Of a stretch of 64,000 bases of DNA, positions 8,278 to 17,806 are shown piece after piece. The notes beneath the pieces were generated by a model, which ran no database searches, had not been told where the DNA came from, and was given only the letters and a program-made list of their open reading frames with translations. Origin of the DNA: Bacillota bacterium (GTDB lineage Bacteria; Bacillota; Clostridia; Christensenellales; Aristaeellaceae); contig JAEZTL010000028.1 of the NCBI GenBank assembly GCA_023421395.1, positions 13,178-77,177 on the forward strand. Reading direction: 5' to 3'. Positions within the stretch are counted from its first letter, which is position 1. Each line of letters opens with the position of its first letter. Position numbers and translations under genes: made by a program.

Positions 8278-11200
8278 CCACGATCTGCCGGTCGATGCGC
8301 CGCTTCATTTCCGCCACGTGGGAGATCAGCCCGATCAGCTTGTCCCCCTCGGCCAGCTTGCCCAGCGCGCCCATCACTTGGCCCAGCGCCGTCTCGTCCA
8401 GCGTGCCGAAGCCCTCGTCCACAAACATGGCGTCCAGCGTGACGCCGCCCGCCCGGGCGCTGATGACATCGGCAAAGCCCAGCGCCAGCGACAGCGACGC
8501 CATGAAGGATTCGCCGCCTGAAAGCGTGTTTACCGGCCTCAGCGCGCCGGTGAAGTGATCCAGCACATTCAGATCCAACCCGAAGGCGGACTTGCGGTTG
8601 CGGTAGGATTCCTCCCGCGCCAGTTCGTACTGGCCGCCGGTCATCTCCGAAAACCGCTGGTTGGCAAAGAGAATCACCTCGTCGAACAGCTCGGACAGCA
8701 CGTACAGCTCCAGGCTCTGCCTGCCGCCGTCGTCCCGGATGGATTTCCCACCGGCGGCATCGGACAGGCTTTTAACCATTGCGTATTCATCGCTGAGGCG
8801 CGCGTAGGCCTTCGACCGCTGCGCCAGCGACGCCATCAGCGCACCGTTTGACTCGATCCGCACGCCGAGGCGCAGCCGTTCGTCCTCCAACGCCCGAACG
8901 AGCACTGCCGCCTCGCCTTCCTCGCGCGCAAGCGCCTCCATGTCCGTCGGCGGTTTTCCCTCAAGGGCCTGCCGGAGTCTTCCGGCTTCCTGATTGGCCG
9001 TGCGCCGGGCCTCGTCGTAGGCGTCGACGTCGCCGCGCAGGACGGCGAGGGCCTCCGGCGTGCGCCGTGCCTCGCGGTATTCGCCTTCGCCGGCAAAACC
9101 CGCCCGGGCGAGGGCGAGGGAAAACGCCTCCCGCCTGTCTTTCTCCTTTCGTTCCTGATCGGGCCGCCGGGCCTCGAGCGCCGAAAGCGCGCCCTTCGCC
9201 GCAGCGATGCCCTCGTCGCAGGCCTTCAGCGCCTCCGCCGCGCCGCCGATCGCCTCGCTCCAGCGGGCGTATTCCCCTTCAAGCCGCGCGGCCAGGGCCA
9301 GGGCCTCCGCCTCCGTCGCCGCCGGGAGGGATTGGGCCGCGTCCCCGCGCTTCTGGGCGAGGCTTTCGCACCGGACGGATGCTTCCGCATAGAGCCGCTG
9401 CGCCTTGAGCGAGCGTTCGCGGGCTTCGTCCATTCCGCGCTCATACTCGGGGATGATCTTTCTCAGTTCCCGCAGCCGCCGCGACTGCCCCTCCAGCGCG
9501 GACCTGCGCCGCGTCAAACCGGCCAGCCGCTCCCGCTGTCCCCGGGCCGCATCCGCCGCCGCCCGGGCGTTCGGCGCGGGAAGGGGCTGCGCGCCGGCGT
9601 CATCCTCATGGCATTCCCGCCAGTCTGCCTCCAGCCGCTGCCATTCCTTGTCCCGCTCCGCCCTGAGGACCGCCGCCGCCGTAACGGCTTCCTCCGCGTC
9701 GGCCTTGGCCCGGCGAAAGGCCGCTTCCGCCGCCTCCACCTGCGCCTGGGCGGGCGTTTCGCCGGACAGCGAAGCCTTGTGCGGGTGCCGGGTGGAACCG
9801 CAGACCGGACAGGGCTCGCCCTCCGCCAGCGCCGCCGCCATCAGCCCCGCCTGCCCCAGCTGAAACGCGTTGTACAGACGGCGGTGGGCCTGCGAGCGCG
9901 CTTCAGCTTCCTCCAGCGCGGCCTTGGCCCCGGTCTGCGCGCGGACGAGCCGCGATCCATCCGCCTCAAAGTCGCTCAATTCCTTCTGCAGTTTTTCCAG
10001 CGCGGTCAGCAGTTTCCCGGCCGTCTCCACTTCCGCACCCAGCGCGCCCAACGCGCCCTCCACGTCCGAAAGCGCATCCCGCTCCGCGACCGCCTCTTCC
10101 TTCAGGCGTTTGAGGCGAGCCTCTTCCTCCGCGGCGGCCTGCGCCTCGCCCAGGGCCCCGTCCAGCGCGCGCCGCAGTGTTTCGATTTGCTGGTCCATCC
10201 CCGAAATTTCCCGGTACCGAGGCAGTTGTTCGCGGACGGCGCGCGCTCCTCGCTCGGCCGCCTGCGCTTCCTCCCGCCGTGCCTCCGCCTCCGCCAGCGC
10301 CGTCGAAAGGGCCGGACGCCGCGCCTCCAGCGCGGATAGCGCTTCCTCCGCCCGCGCCACGTCCCGCGTCAGTTCATTTAGCGCGGCCGACGCCTCGGCC
10401 CAGGCCGCCGCGTCCGCGTCCACCCCCGAAGCGGCTTCGGCGCGGCGGGCCTCCAGTCTCTGCTCCTCGATGCCGGCTTCCTCCCGCGCCAGCGCGGATA
10501 GCGCCGCCGCCGCCGCGGCAAGGGCGTCATAATCCGCGCGGATCCGTTCCGCCTCGGCGCGCCGCCGCACAAGGTCCTCCGAGCGCGCCCGCGCACCGGC
10601 ACGGTGCGCGCCGTTCTCCCGGAGCGCCGCGCCGTCCTCGTCCGCCACCGACTGCGCCAGCGCGTACCAGGCGTCCAGGTTCGCGGACGCCTCCTCCGAT
10701 GAGAGCGCTTCGAGCGCCGCCCCGTCCCGCTCCGGTGGCAGACGGAGCTTGCCGCATTCCGCCGCGATGGCGCGTTTTTCCGCGCGCCAGGCCTCTTCCA
10801 GCGCTCGGGCGCGCCTCAGGAGAATGGCCTGCACCGCTTCGTAGAGCTGGGTGCCGAAGATGCTCTGGAGGATCTGGCGCCGCTCGTCCACCTTGGCCAG
10901 CAGCAGCTTCGCGAAATCCCCCTGAGCGATCATGGCGATCCGCGAAAAATGCTCCCGGGGGAGGCGCAAAATGCCCTCGATCTCCTCGTTGACCGCGCTC
11001 AGCTTTTCCACGACCCGCCCGCCGGGCAGCGTCAGGCAGGCCCTTGACTCCTCCCGGATCATGCCCTCGCCCCGCTTCTTGGGGCGTTCGTACTTCGGGC
11101 TGCGCCGAACGGTGTAGATCCGCCCCAGGTGCTCGAAGGTGAATTCGACATAGGTCTCCCGGTCCGGCGGGGCAAGGCTGCTGCGCAGAAGGCCGTCGTC

Positions 11201-11386
11201 CCGCCGCGCCTCGCCGCTGGCCACGCCGTAGAGCGCAAAGCAGATCGCGTCGAAGATGGTGGTCTTCCCCGCGCCGGTGTTGCCGGTGATCAGGTACAGG
11301 CCGCGCCCGCCCAGCCGGTCAAAGGGGATGACGGTTTCGCCGGCGTAAGAGCAGAACGCCTGCATCGCAAGGCGGATGGGTTTCAT
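8231..11386 (-). CDS. sbcC: Exonuclease SbcCD, subunit C (SMC-like ATPase)
   Basis: The 1051-residue protein has Walker A GNTGAGKT (residues 35-42), long Ala/Glu/Arg-rich coiled coils, and a zinc hook CPVC (C526-C529). The C-terminal half has the ABC signature LSGGESF and the Walker B region MFVDEGFGTLD. With SbcD it forms the Mre11-Rad50-type nuclease that cuts DNA hairpins and processes double-strand ends. Its start overlaps the sbcD stop by 4 bases, so translation is coupled. The 3' end overlaps the convergent GH105 gene by 47 bases. Confidence 0.96.
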   Translation of the reverse strand: MKPIRLAMQAFCSYAGETVIPFDRLGGRGLYLITGNTGAGKTTIFDAICFALYGVASGEARRDDGLLRSSLAPPDRETYVEFTFEHLGRIYTVRRSPKYERPKKRGEGMIREESRACLTLPGGRVVEKLSAVNEEIEGILRLPREHFSRIAMIAQGDFAKLLLAKVDERRQILQSIFGTQLYEAVQAILLRRARALEEAWRAEKRAIAAECGKLRLPPERDGAALEALSSEEASANLDAWYALAQSVADEDGAALRENGAHRAGARARSEDLVRRRAEAERIRADYDALAAAAAALSALAREEAGIEEQRLEARRAEAASGVDADAAAWAEASAALNELTRDVARAEEALSALEARRPALSTALAEAEARREEAQAAERGARAVREQLPRYREISGMDQQIETLRRALDGALGEAQAAAEEEARLKRLKEEAVAERDALSDVEGALGALGAEVETAGKLLTALEKLQKELSDFEADGSRLVRAQTGAKAALEEAEARSQAHRRLYNAFQLGQAGLMAAALAEGEPCPVCGSTRHPHKASLSGETPAQAQVEAAEAAFRRAKADAEEAVTAAAVLRAERDKEWQRLEADWRECHEDDAGAQPLPAPNARAAADAARGQRERLAGLTRRRSALEGQSRRLRELRKIIPEYERGMDEARERSLKAQRLYAEASVRCESLAQKRGDAAQSLPAATEAEALALAARLEGEYARWSEAIGGAAEALKACDEGIAAAKGALSALEARRPDQERKEKDRREAFSLALARAGFAGEGEYREARRTPEALAVLRGDVDAYDEARRTANQEAGRLRQALEGKPPTDMEALAREEGEAAVLVRALEDERLRLGVRIESNGALMASLAQRSKAYARLSDEYAMVKSLSDAAGGKSIRDDGGRQSLELYVLSELFDEVILFANQRFSEMTGGQYELAREESYRNRKSAFGLDLNVLDHFTGALRPVNTLSGGESFMASLSLALGFADVISARAGGVTLDAMFVDEGFGTLDETALGQVMGALGKLAEGDKLIGLISHVAEMKRRIDRQIVVKKDRQGGSRAEVLA

Positions 11387-12513
11387 CGCGCAATTTCTCC
11401 TCTCGCCTCGTCCAATACGCCGTCCATGTAGGCGGCCATCCCCTCGTCCAGGTCCCGGCCGGTACGGAAGCGGAAAAATTCCCGGAACAGTTCCGGGGGC
11501 GACAGGTCTCGCCGTGCGGACAGCGGACGAAACTGCGCCTCGGGCGGGGCGTACTCCATGCGGAAGATGTTGGGGTACAGACCGCGGAGTCTCGCCTGGG
11601 CGTCCGGCGGCAGCACCGGATCGGTCAGCGTCACGTGAAGGTAGTCCTCCGGATTGCGTGACGCCGCCGTCTCCGGGCGGGTGAGCTGCTCCAGCGTCCC
11701 CCGGATTACCCGCAGGTCCCTCGGCGCGCCGACGGGGTGGAGCTCAACGCGAAGACCGTCTTTCGTCACCTCGCCCGCCACCACGGATTTCACGTGCCTG
11801 GCCTCCGAGGCGGAGTACTTGAGCAGCGACCCGGCGTAGCGCACGCCCTCCCGACCCGCGCGCTGGGGCTTGTGCAGATGGCCCAGCGCCACGTAGTCGA
11901 AGGCGTCGAAGGCGCGGTAGTCCACTTTCTCGGCGCCGCCGACCGCGGTGAGTTCGGCTTCGGATTCGCTCTCCTCCGCCTCCCCCTGGACGCCCGTCAC
12001 GAACTGGTGCGTCACGAGCACATTGACGCGGCCGGGATCCACCGTCTCCCGGGAAAGCGCGGCGCGCACCGCGCCGTCAAATGTCATCGGCTCAAAGGGA
12101 CCGATGACGCCCGACGCCTCCCTGGGGCGGAAGAAGGGCATCAGCCATACGGTCGCGTCCCCGCAGTCCACCTTTGAAAGGCTGCCCTCGTATCCGCCCG
12201 CGATGTTGAGCCCCTGCCGCTCCAGGATCCGCCGCCCGAAGGACAGCCGTTCCTGAGAGTCGTGGTTACCGCCGACGACGCACACCGCCCCGCACTTTCC
12301 GGTAAGCGCGGTAAAGAATTCATCCGCCAGCGCCACCGCCCGTTCGGAGGGCATGCTTTTATCGTACACATCTCCCGCGATCAGCACCGCGTCGGGCTTT
12401 TGCGCGCCGACGAAGTCCACGATCCCTTTCAGCGCGTGGCGCTGATCCTCGATCAAATCAATTTCTCCCAGCGAGCGCCCGATGTGCAAATCCGCCATGT
12501 GGACAAACCGCAA
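11383..12513 (-). CDS. sbcD: Exonuclease SbcCD, subunit D (Mre11-like)
   Basis: The 376-residue calcineurin-like phosphoesterase shows the expected metal-binding motifs in order: DLHIG (residues 8-12), GDVYD, GNHDS, THQF and GHLH. It is the nuclease subunit of SbcCD, making manganese-dependent cuts in DNA ends and hairpins. It is the first gene of the sbcDC pair. No convincing sigma-A promoter was found directly upstream of 12513. Confidence 0.96.
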   Translation of the reverse strand: MRFVHMADLHIGRSLGEIDLIEDQRHALKGIVDFVGAQKPDAVLIAGDVYDKSMPSERAVALADEFFTALTGKCGAVCVVGGNHDSQERLSFGRRILERQGLNIAGGYEGSLSKVDCGDATVWLMPFFRPREASGVIGPFEPMTFDGAVRAALSRETVDPGRVNVLVTHQFVTGVQGEAEESESEAELTAVGGAEKVDYRAFDAFDYVALGHLHKPQRAGREGVRYAGSLLKYSASEARHVKSVVAGEVTKDGLRVELHPVGAPRDLRVIRGTLEQLTRPETAASRNPEDYLHVTLTDPVLPPDAQARLRGLYPNIFRMEYAPPEAQFRPLSARRDLSPPELFREFFRFRTGRDLDEGMAAYMDGVLDEARGEIAR

Positions 12514-12693
12514 CGCATTTCACTCCTTCGTAAACCGCCCGCGCCGATCGCGCCGCGCGCCCTCAGCCGGGGATGGGCGGGACGGCGCGTTCGCCTCCCC
12601 ATTACATTCTCGGTTTTCGCGGCAAATCCTTCCTCATTGCGCGTTTTCATCCGCGTTTTGCGCTTTCCCGGAATATAATTTGGAAGTTTTTTC
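12514..12693. other. Intergenic region between divergent sbcD and the betaine transporter
   Basis: The first part (12540-12600) is GC-rich and the later part is AT-richer. Short open frames occur, but none has a ribosome-binding site together with a recognisable product. I see no RNA gene. The transporter promoter lies just downstream. Confidence 0.6.
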
Positions 12694-12723
12694 TTGCCAC
12701 TCTGCCACATCTTATGGTATCAT
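12694..12723 (+). promoter_or_regulatory. Promoter for the betaine-type ABC operon
   Basis: TTGCCA (12694-12699) and TATCAT (12718-12723) with an 18-base spacer precede ATG 12774. The -10 box sits in the partly symmetrical stretch TTATGGTATCATAA, which could also be an operator; no osmotic-control element is otherwise recognisable. Confidence 0.6.
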
Positions 12724-12773
12724 AAGGTTGTTATTTACAAAAACATCACGAACTGACGGAAGGAGAATGATTC

Positions 12774-13775
12774 ATGAGGAAACTTTCTGTCGCGCTTGCC
12801 TGCCTGATGATCGTCACGGTTCTGGCTGGATTTGCGTCCGCCGGGGCCGAAAGCGTGGTCATCGTCGCCACGGACAACGGCTGGGACAGCCAGAAGCTGC
12901 ACAACGCCATCGCGGAACTGGTGGTGGAACACGCCTACGAGGGCTACGAATTTGAGGTCTCGACCGCGTCCTCCACGATGAACTGGCAGTCCATCATCAA
13001 CGGCGACGTGGACCTGGACATCGAAAGCTGGACGGACAACGTGGCCACCTATCCCGAGGACGTGGCCAATGGTGACATCGTGGACGTGGGCATCCTGGTG
13101 GCGGACAGCGCCCAGGGCGTGTACGTGCCCCGCTACGTGATCGAGGGGGACGCGGCGCGCGGCATCGAGCCCATGGCGCCGGACCTTGTGACCGTTGAGG
13201 ATCTGAAGAAGTACGCCGCCGCCTTCCCGGACGACGAAGACAAGAGCAAGGGCCGCATCTACGGCTCAATCCCCGGCTGGATGGCGGACGAAGTCCTCTA
13301 CAACAAGTACCTTCACTACGGGCTGGACGCGGATTTCAATTACGTGCGCCTGGGCAGCGAGGCGTCACTTTTCGCGTCGCTGGTTTCCGCCTACAACCTG
13401 GGTGATCCGTGGGTGGGCTACTGCTATGAGCCGACCTGGGTTACGGGCAAGCTGGATCTGGTGCTGCTGGACGACGCGCCTTACGAACCGGCGCTTCTGA
13501 TGGAGGGTAAGTGCGCCTTCCCCAGGCAGGCGCTCAAGATCGTCAGCAGCAATAAGTTTGCCGAAAAGGCGCCGGAGCTTCTGGGCTTTTTCCAGAAGTA
13601 TGAAACCGGCAGCGCGCTGATCTCCCAGGCGCTGGCGCACCTGGACGAGACCAAGGAATCCTACGAGCAGGTGGCCGCATGGCTGATCCGGCAGAACGAC
13701 TCGCTGATCGACCAGTGGCTCCCGGCGGAGAACGCCCAGCGCCTGCGGGCATACCTCGACGGACTGGAGGCGTAA
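12774..13775 (+). CDS. Glycine betaine/proline-type ABC substrate-binding protein (OpuAC/ProX family)
   Basis: The 333-residue precursor has a signal peptide ending near residue 25 (FASAGAES) and no lipobox. The mature part fits the OpuAC family: an early WDSQKLHNAIAE segment, GDVDLDIESWTDN, IYGSIPGW and GDPWVGYCYEPTW, with aromatic residues suited to hold a quaternary ammonium group. It should bind glycine betaine, proline betaine or a related solute for osmoprotection or catabolism. AGGAG precedes ATG 12774. The permease and ATPase genes follow, so the operon order is binding protein, permease, ATPase. Confidence 0.88.
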   Translation: MRKLSVALACLMIVTVLAGFASAGAESVVIVATDNGWDSQKLHNAIAELVVEHAYEGYEFEVSTASSTMNWQSIINGDVDLDIESWTDNVATYPEDVANGDIVDVGILVADSAQGVYVPRYVIEGDAARGIEPMAPDLVTVEDLKKYAAAFPDDEDKSKGRIYGSIPGWMADEVLYNKYLHYGLDADFNYVRLGSEASLFASLVSAYNLGDPWVGYCYEPTWVTGKLDLVLLDDAPYEPALLMEGKCAFPRQALKIVSSNKFAEKAPELLGFFQKYETGSALISQALAHLDETKESYEQVAAWLIRQNDSLIDQWLPAENAQRLRAYLDGLEA

Positions 13776-13784
13776 TCACTCCGC

Positions 13785-14669
13785 ATGATGGAATTTCTGA
13801 CCGATTATATCCTGAAATTTCCGGAGTCCTGGCAGTTCAAGCTGGGTGACGCCATCGATACCTCCGTCAAGGCTTTTTCCCGCGAACACCGCGGCGCGCT
13901 GCGCGCGATCCGGGACGTGGTGGTAACGGTGGTGGGTGGCATCCGCTGGGCGCTTGAAAAGACGCCCTGGGTGGTGCTGGTTCTCATCGTGGTGGTTCTG
14001 GCGTGGCGGCTGATGAAATCCTGGCGCGCCGCCGCGCTGTATGCCGCGCTGCTCACTTTCGTGGGGTGCTGCGGGCTTTGGGACGAGATGATCCAGACGC
14101 TCAGCGTGGTCATCGCCAGCGTGCTCCTCTGCGTACTGGCCGGCTTTCCACTGGGGGTGCTGCTGGCGTTGAGCGAGCGGGCCAACCGCGTGATACGCCC
14201 CATCCTGGATACGATGCAGACCATGCCCTCCTGGGTCTACCTGGTGCCGGCCGTGATCCTCTTCAACGTAGGAATCACGCCGGCGCTCCTGGCCACCACG
14301 ATCTACGCGATCGTGCCCATCGTGCGGCTGACCAGCCACGGCCTCGTCTACGTGGACGCGGAAATGCTGGAAGCCGCCCGGGCTTTCGGCTCTACCCGGA
14401 TGCAGACGCTCGTCAAGGTGCAGATCCCCCAGGCGCTGCCCACCATCATGACCGGCATCAACCAGACGCTGATGATGGCCATGTCCATGGTGGTCACCTG
14501 CGCGCTGATCGGCGCCAACGGCCTGGGCATGGAAATCCTATTGGCCACCAACCGCGTTGAAATGGGCAAGGCGCTGCTTCCGGGCATCGCCATCGTCATC
14601 GTCGCCATCATCCTGGACCGCATCACCCAGGCCGCCGTGCGCAAGAGCGAGGTGAAGGGCGATGGCTGA
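13785..14669 (+). CDS. Glycine betaine/proline-type ABC permease (ProW/OpuAB family)
   Basis: The 294-residue membrane protein has a long N-terminal region before the permease core, about seven transmembrane helices, and the cytoplasmic coupling loop EMLEAARAFGSTRMQ followed by IPQALPTIM, as in ProW. Two adjacent ATG codons (13785, 13788) are possible starts; GGAGG lies about 14 bases upstream, inside the preceding gene. It forms the channel of the importer with the ATPase encoded next, whose start overlaps its stop by 8 bases. Confidence 0.92.
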   Translation: MMEFLTDYILKFPESWQFKLGDAIDTSVKAFSREHRGALRAIRDVVVTVVGGIRWALEKTPWVVLVLIVVVLAWRLMKSWRAAALYAALLTFVGCCGLWDEMIQTLSVVIASVLLCVLAGFPLGVLLALSERANRVIRPILDTMQTMPSWVYLVPAVILFNVGITPALLATTIYAIVPIVRLTSHGLVYVDAEMLEAARAFGSTRMQTLVKVQIPQALPTIMTGINQTLMMAMSMVVTCALIGANGLGMEILLATNRVEMGKALLPGIAIVIVAIILDRITQAAVRKSEVKGDG

Positions 14670-15843
14670 GGGAAGGGTGATCCTGGAGGCGCAGAGCGTC
14701 TCCAAGATCTACGGCCACGGTAAGATCGAAGCCGCCCGCATGATGCGCGAGGGCGGCGACAAGAACACCGTCTACAAGGAGACCGGCGCCACCGTCGCGC
14801 TGTGGGACGTATCCTTCAAGGTGCGCGAGGGCGAGATCTTCGTCATCATCGGCCTTTCCGGCTCCGGAAAGTCCACGATCATCCGCTGCTTCAACCAGCT
14901 GGTCAGGCCCACCTCCGGCCACGTGCTGTTCGAGGGACGCCAGATCGACGCCATGAACCGCGGAGAGCTGACCGACTTCCGCCGCCGGAAGGTCTCCATG
15001 GTATTCCAGAACTTTGGCCTCTTCACCCACCGGACGGTCATCGAGAACGTGGCCTACGGGCTTGAGGTGCGCAAAGTGCCCCGGGCCGAGCGCACCGACA
15101 AAGCGATGGATCTGATCCACATGGTCGGGCTGGACGGCTGGGAGAAGAAGCCCATCGGCAGCCTTTCCGGCGGCATGAAGCAGCGGGTGGGCATCGCGCG
15201 CGCGCTGGCCAACGATCCTGAAGTGCTGCTCATGGACGAACCCTTCTCCGCGCTGGATCCGCTCATCCGCCGCGATATGCAGTTTGAGCTGATTTCGCTG
15301 CAGCGAAGGCTCGGCAAGACCATCCTGTTTATTACCCACGACATTGACGAGGCGTTCAAGCTTGGGGACACCGTGTCCATCATGCGGGACGGCAAGACCA
15401 TCCAGACCGGGACCCCCGAAACGCTGTCCGCCACCCCCGCCGACGACTATGTGCGCCAGTTCATCGAAAGCGCCGACCGTACCCAGGTGCTCAGCGTGGG
15501 CCGCGTGATGATTACCCCCGCCTGCCTCGTGCGGGAGAATGACGACCCTGCCAACGCCATCCGCGAGATGCACCGGCAAGGGCTCTCCAGCGCCTATGTG
15601 GTGGACCAGAAGATGAAACTTCTGGGCGTACTTTCCATCGACGCGGCGCTGAAGGCGCGGCAGGCGGGCGAGGGCTTCGCCCAGCGGATTGACCGCAACC
15701 CGCCCACAACCCGGCGGGACGCGCTGGTCAGCGACGTGATGCCGCTGACCACCCAAACCCCCTACCCCATCGCCGTGGTGGACGAGGGCGGCACACTTCA
15801 GGGGATCGTCACCCGCGCCGCCATCATCGCTTCGATGCTCTAA
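14662..15843 (+). CDS. Glycine betaine/proline-type ABC ATPase with CBS domains (ProV/OpuAA family)
   Basis: The 393-residue ATPase has Walker A GLSGSGKST (residues 64-72), Q-loop VFQNFGLFTHRT, signature LSGGMKQRVG and Walker B VLLMDEPFSALD. Residues from about 280 form a tandem CBS pair, which in OpuA senses ionic strength or c-di-AMP. It energises the importer. The N-terminal GGDKNTVYKETGATVALWD region between the first strands is typical of ProV-like proteins that carry an N-terminal extension. It is the last gene of the three-gene operon. Confidence 0.94.
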   Translation: MAEGRVILEAQSVSKIYGHGKIEAARMMREGGDKNTVYKETGATVALWDVSFKVREGEIFVIIGLSGSGKSTIIRCFNQLVRPTSGHVLFEGRQIDAMNRGELTDFRRRKVSMVFQNFGLFTHRTVIENVAYGLEVRKVPRAERTDKAMDLIHMVGLDGWEKKPIGSLSGGMKQRVGIARALANDPEVLLMDEPFSALDPLIRRDMQFELISLQRRLGKTILFITHDIDEAFKLGDTVSIMRDGKTIQTGTPETLSATPADDYVRQFIESADRTQVLSVGRVMITPACLVRENDDPANAIREMHRQGLSSAYVVDQKMKLLGVLSIDAALKARQAGEGFAQRIDRNPPTTRRDALVSDVMPLTTQTPYPIAVVDEGGTLQGIVTRAAIIASML

Positions 15844-15851
15844 CGGACCTC

Positions 15852-15885
15852 CTCGGGCCGCCGGACGAAAGTCCCGCGGCCCGAG
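15852..15885 (+). terminator. Strong hairpin ending the betaine operon
   Basis: A perfect 10-bp stem (CTCGGGCCGC, 15852-15861, with 15876-15885) continues, after one C-C mismatch, into a GGAC/GTCC stem closed by a GAAA tetraloop. No U-tract follows, so it may be a transcript-end stabiliser or a weak terminator. Confidence 0.55.
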
Positions 15886-15919
15886 ACATCCGTCGCGGGA
15901 TGGGTAAATCTTCTGTAAA

Positions 15920-15931
15920 CTTGTATACTAG
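15920..15931 (+). promoter_or_regulatory. Candidate GntR (FCD) operator
   Basis: The near-palindrome TTGTATACTA resembles the GTA-TAC core of FCD-family GntR operators and touches the -35 box of the gntR-uxuA promoter. It is probably the autoregulatory site of the adjacent regulator. Confidence 0.5.
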
Positions 15932-15960
15932 TTGACAATCTCCGCGAGCCGTGCTATATT
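15932..15960 (+). promoter_or_regulatory. Sigma-A promoter of the gntR-uxuA-uxuB operon
   Basis: TTGACA (15932-15937), exactly 17 bases, then TATATT (15955-15960). This is near consensus, as expected for a promoter controlled by a repressor. Confidence 0.85.
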
Positions 15961-16000
15961 GAAGCGGAAAAGTTGATCGGGAAGGGGGCGAGGGCGCGTC

Positions 16001-16714
16001 GTGGTGATTCCCAAAAGGCAGCCCCGGGAGACGGGGCGCGACTACGCGCTGCGCACGCTGAAGCAGAGCATCATCAGCCTGGATCTGGCGCCGGGCAGTA
16101 TGGTCAGCGAGAGCGACCTGGCCGCGCGGATGGGACTTTCGCGCACCCCCGTGCGCGAGGCCCTGCTGGAACTCGCCAAAGTGCAGATCGTGGAAATCTA
16201 CCCGCAGCGCGGCAGCGTCGTCGCGCTGATCGACTACGGCATGGTGGAGGAGGCGCGCTTTATCCGCAGCGTGCTGGAGTGCGCGGTGGTGGAGCTGGTA
16301 TGCCAGACGATTTCGCCGGAGGAGCTCGAGGCGCTGTCCGCCAATGTGGACATGCAGGAGTATGTCCTCGGAAGCCGGATGCCCGAGCAGCTGTGGGACC
16401 TGGACAATGCCTTTCACCGCATGCTGTTCCGCATCGCCCGGAAGGAGCAGGCGCAGGTCATGATCGAGTGGGTGAGCATCCACTTCGACCGGGTGCGCAA
16501 CCTGTCGCTCAAGGCGGTGAAGGACCTGAAAATCGTGGCGGATCACCGCGCGCTGGCGGAGGCCTTCGCGCGCCGGGACGTTCAGGAGGCGCGGCAGATC
16601 ATGGACCGGCATCTGAACCGCTACAAAATCGACGAGCAGGCCCTTCGGGCCAGCCATCCGGACTACTTCGTCCCCGCCCGAGGAGCGTCCCCGCAAGAGC
16701 AAAGACAGGAGTGA
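16001..16714 (+). CDS. GntR-family (FadR/FCD) transcriptional regulator
   Basis: The 237-residue regulator has an N-terminal winged HTH (about residues 10-75, with SESDLAARMGLSRTPVREAL) and a C-terminal all-helical FCD ligand-binding domain carrying metal-type residues (DLDNAFH, DHRALAEA, HLNRY). FCD members next to uxuA/uxuB usually repress hexuronate genes and respond to fructuronate, mannonate or a related acid. The start is GTG 16001 or GTG 16004; a G-rich ribosome-binding region lies upstream. uxuA begins 5 bases after its stop. Confidence 0.9.
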   Translation: MVIPKRQPRETGRDYALRTLKQSIISLDLAPGSMVSESDLAARMGLSRTPVREALLELAKVQIVEIYPQRGSVVALIDYGMVEEARFIRSVLECAVVELVCQTISPEELEALSANVDMQEYVLGSRMPEQLWDLDNAFHRMLFRIARKEQAQVMIEWVSIHFDRVRNLSLKAVKDLKIVADHRALAEAFARRDVQEARQIMDRHLNRYKIDEQALRASHPDYFVPARGASPQEQRQE

Positions 16715-16719
16715 AGCCC

Positions 16720-17796
16720 ATGAAGATGTCTTTCCGCTGGTTTGGTGAAAAATTCGATTCGGTCAAGCTGTGGCAAATCCGGCAGATCCCCGGCATGGTC
16801 GGCGTGATCAGCACCCTCTACGACACCGCGCCCGGCGACGAGTGGGACGAGGGCGCCATCCGCAGCCTCAAAGGCCAGGTCGAGGCCGCGGGGCTTCAGC
16901 TGCTGGGCATCGAGAGCGTCAACATCCACGACGCCATCAAGGTAGGCGCACCCGAGCGCGACCGGTACATCGAAAACTACGTCCACACCATCAAAAAGCT
17001 GGGGGGCCAGGGCGTCCGGCTGATCTGTTACAACTTCATGCCGGTATTTGACTGGACCCGCACGGACCTGGCCAAGGTACGACCGGACGGCTCCACCGTG
17101 CTGGCCTACGACCAGAACAAGATCGACCGGATCAACCCGGAGGAGATGTTCCGGCAGTTGGATTCGGACAGCAACGGCTTCGTGCTGCCGGGCTGGGAAC
17201 CGGAGCGCATGGCGCGCATCCGGGACCTCTTCGACATGTACCGCGGCGTGGACGAAAAAAAGCTCTTCGACAACCTCGTCTACTTCCTGAAGGCGGTCAT
17301 GCCCGCCTGCGACGCGTTTGACGTCGACATGGCCATTCACATCGACGACCCGGCCTGGAGTGTGTTCGGCCTGCCCCGCATCGTGAAAAACGGCGGCGAC
17401 CTGCACCGGCTGCTGGCGGCGGTGGACAACCCCCACAACGGCGTGACGCTGTGTACCGGCAGCCTGAGTTCAAACCCGGAGAACGACATCCCCGCCATCA
17501 TCCGCTCGCTGAAGGGGCGCATCCACTTCGCCCACGTGCGCAACACCCGCCACGCCGCGCCCGGCGTCTTTGAGGAAGCGGCACACTACGCCGCCGACGG
17601 CTCGCTGGATATGGTGGAGATCATCCGCGCGCTGGTGGACATCGGGTTTGACGGGCCCGTCCGCCCCGACCACGGCCGCGCCATCTGGGGCGAAGTGGCC
17701 ATGCCCGGCTATGGCCTCTACGACAGGGCGCTGGGCAGCCAGTACATCCTGGGCGTCTATGACGCGATTATCCGCGATAAAAAGAGAAACAGCTGA
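16720..17796 (+). CDS. uxuA: Mannonate dehydratase
   Basis: The 358-residue TIM-barrel enzyme dehydrates D-mannonate to 2-keto-3-deoxygluconate (KDG). Family features include IRQIPGMVGVISTLY at the N-terminus, HIDDPAWSVFGLPRIV, CTGSLSSNPEND, HFAHVRN and the RPDHGR metal and substrate site. ATG 16720 follows AGGAG; a longer open frame upstream is only a shadow of gntR. The gene lies between the GntR regulator and the fructuronate reductase, 5 and 10 bases apart. No uronate isomerase (UxaC) or KDPG aldolase is in the window, so these must be elsewhere. Confidence 0.95.
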   Translation: MKMSFRWFGEKFDSVKLWQIRQIPGMVGVISTLYDTAPGDEWDEGAIRSLKGQVEAAGLQLLGIESVNIHDAIKVGAPERDRYIENYVHTIKKLGGQGVRLICYNFMPVFDWTRTDLAKVRPDGSTVLAYDQNKIDRINPEEMFRQLDSDSNGFVLPGWEPERMARIRDLFDMYRGVDEKKLFDNLVYFLKAVMPACDAFDVDMAIHIDDPAWSVFGLPRIVKNGGDLHRLLAAVDNPHNGVTLCTGSLSSNPENDIPAIIRSLKGRIHFAHVRNTRHAAPGVFEEAAHYAADGSLDMVEIIRALVDIGFDGPVRPDHGRAIWGEVAMPGYGLYDRALGSQYILGVYDAIIRDKKRNS

Positions 17797-17806
17797 GGAC
17801 AAGGGC

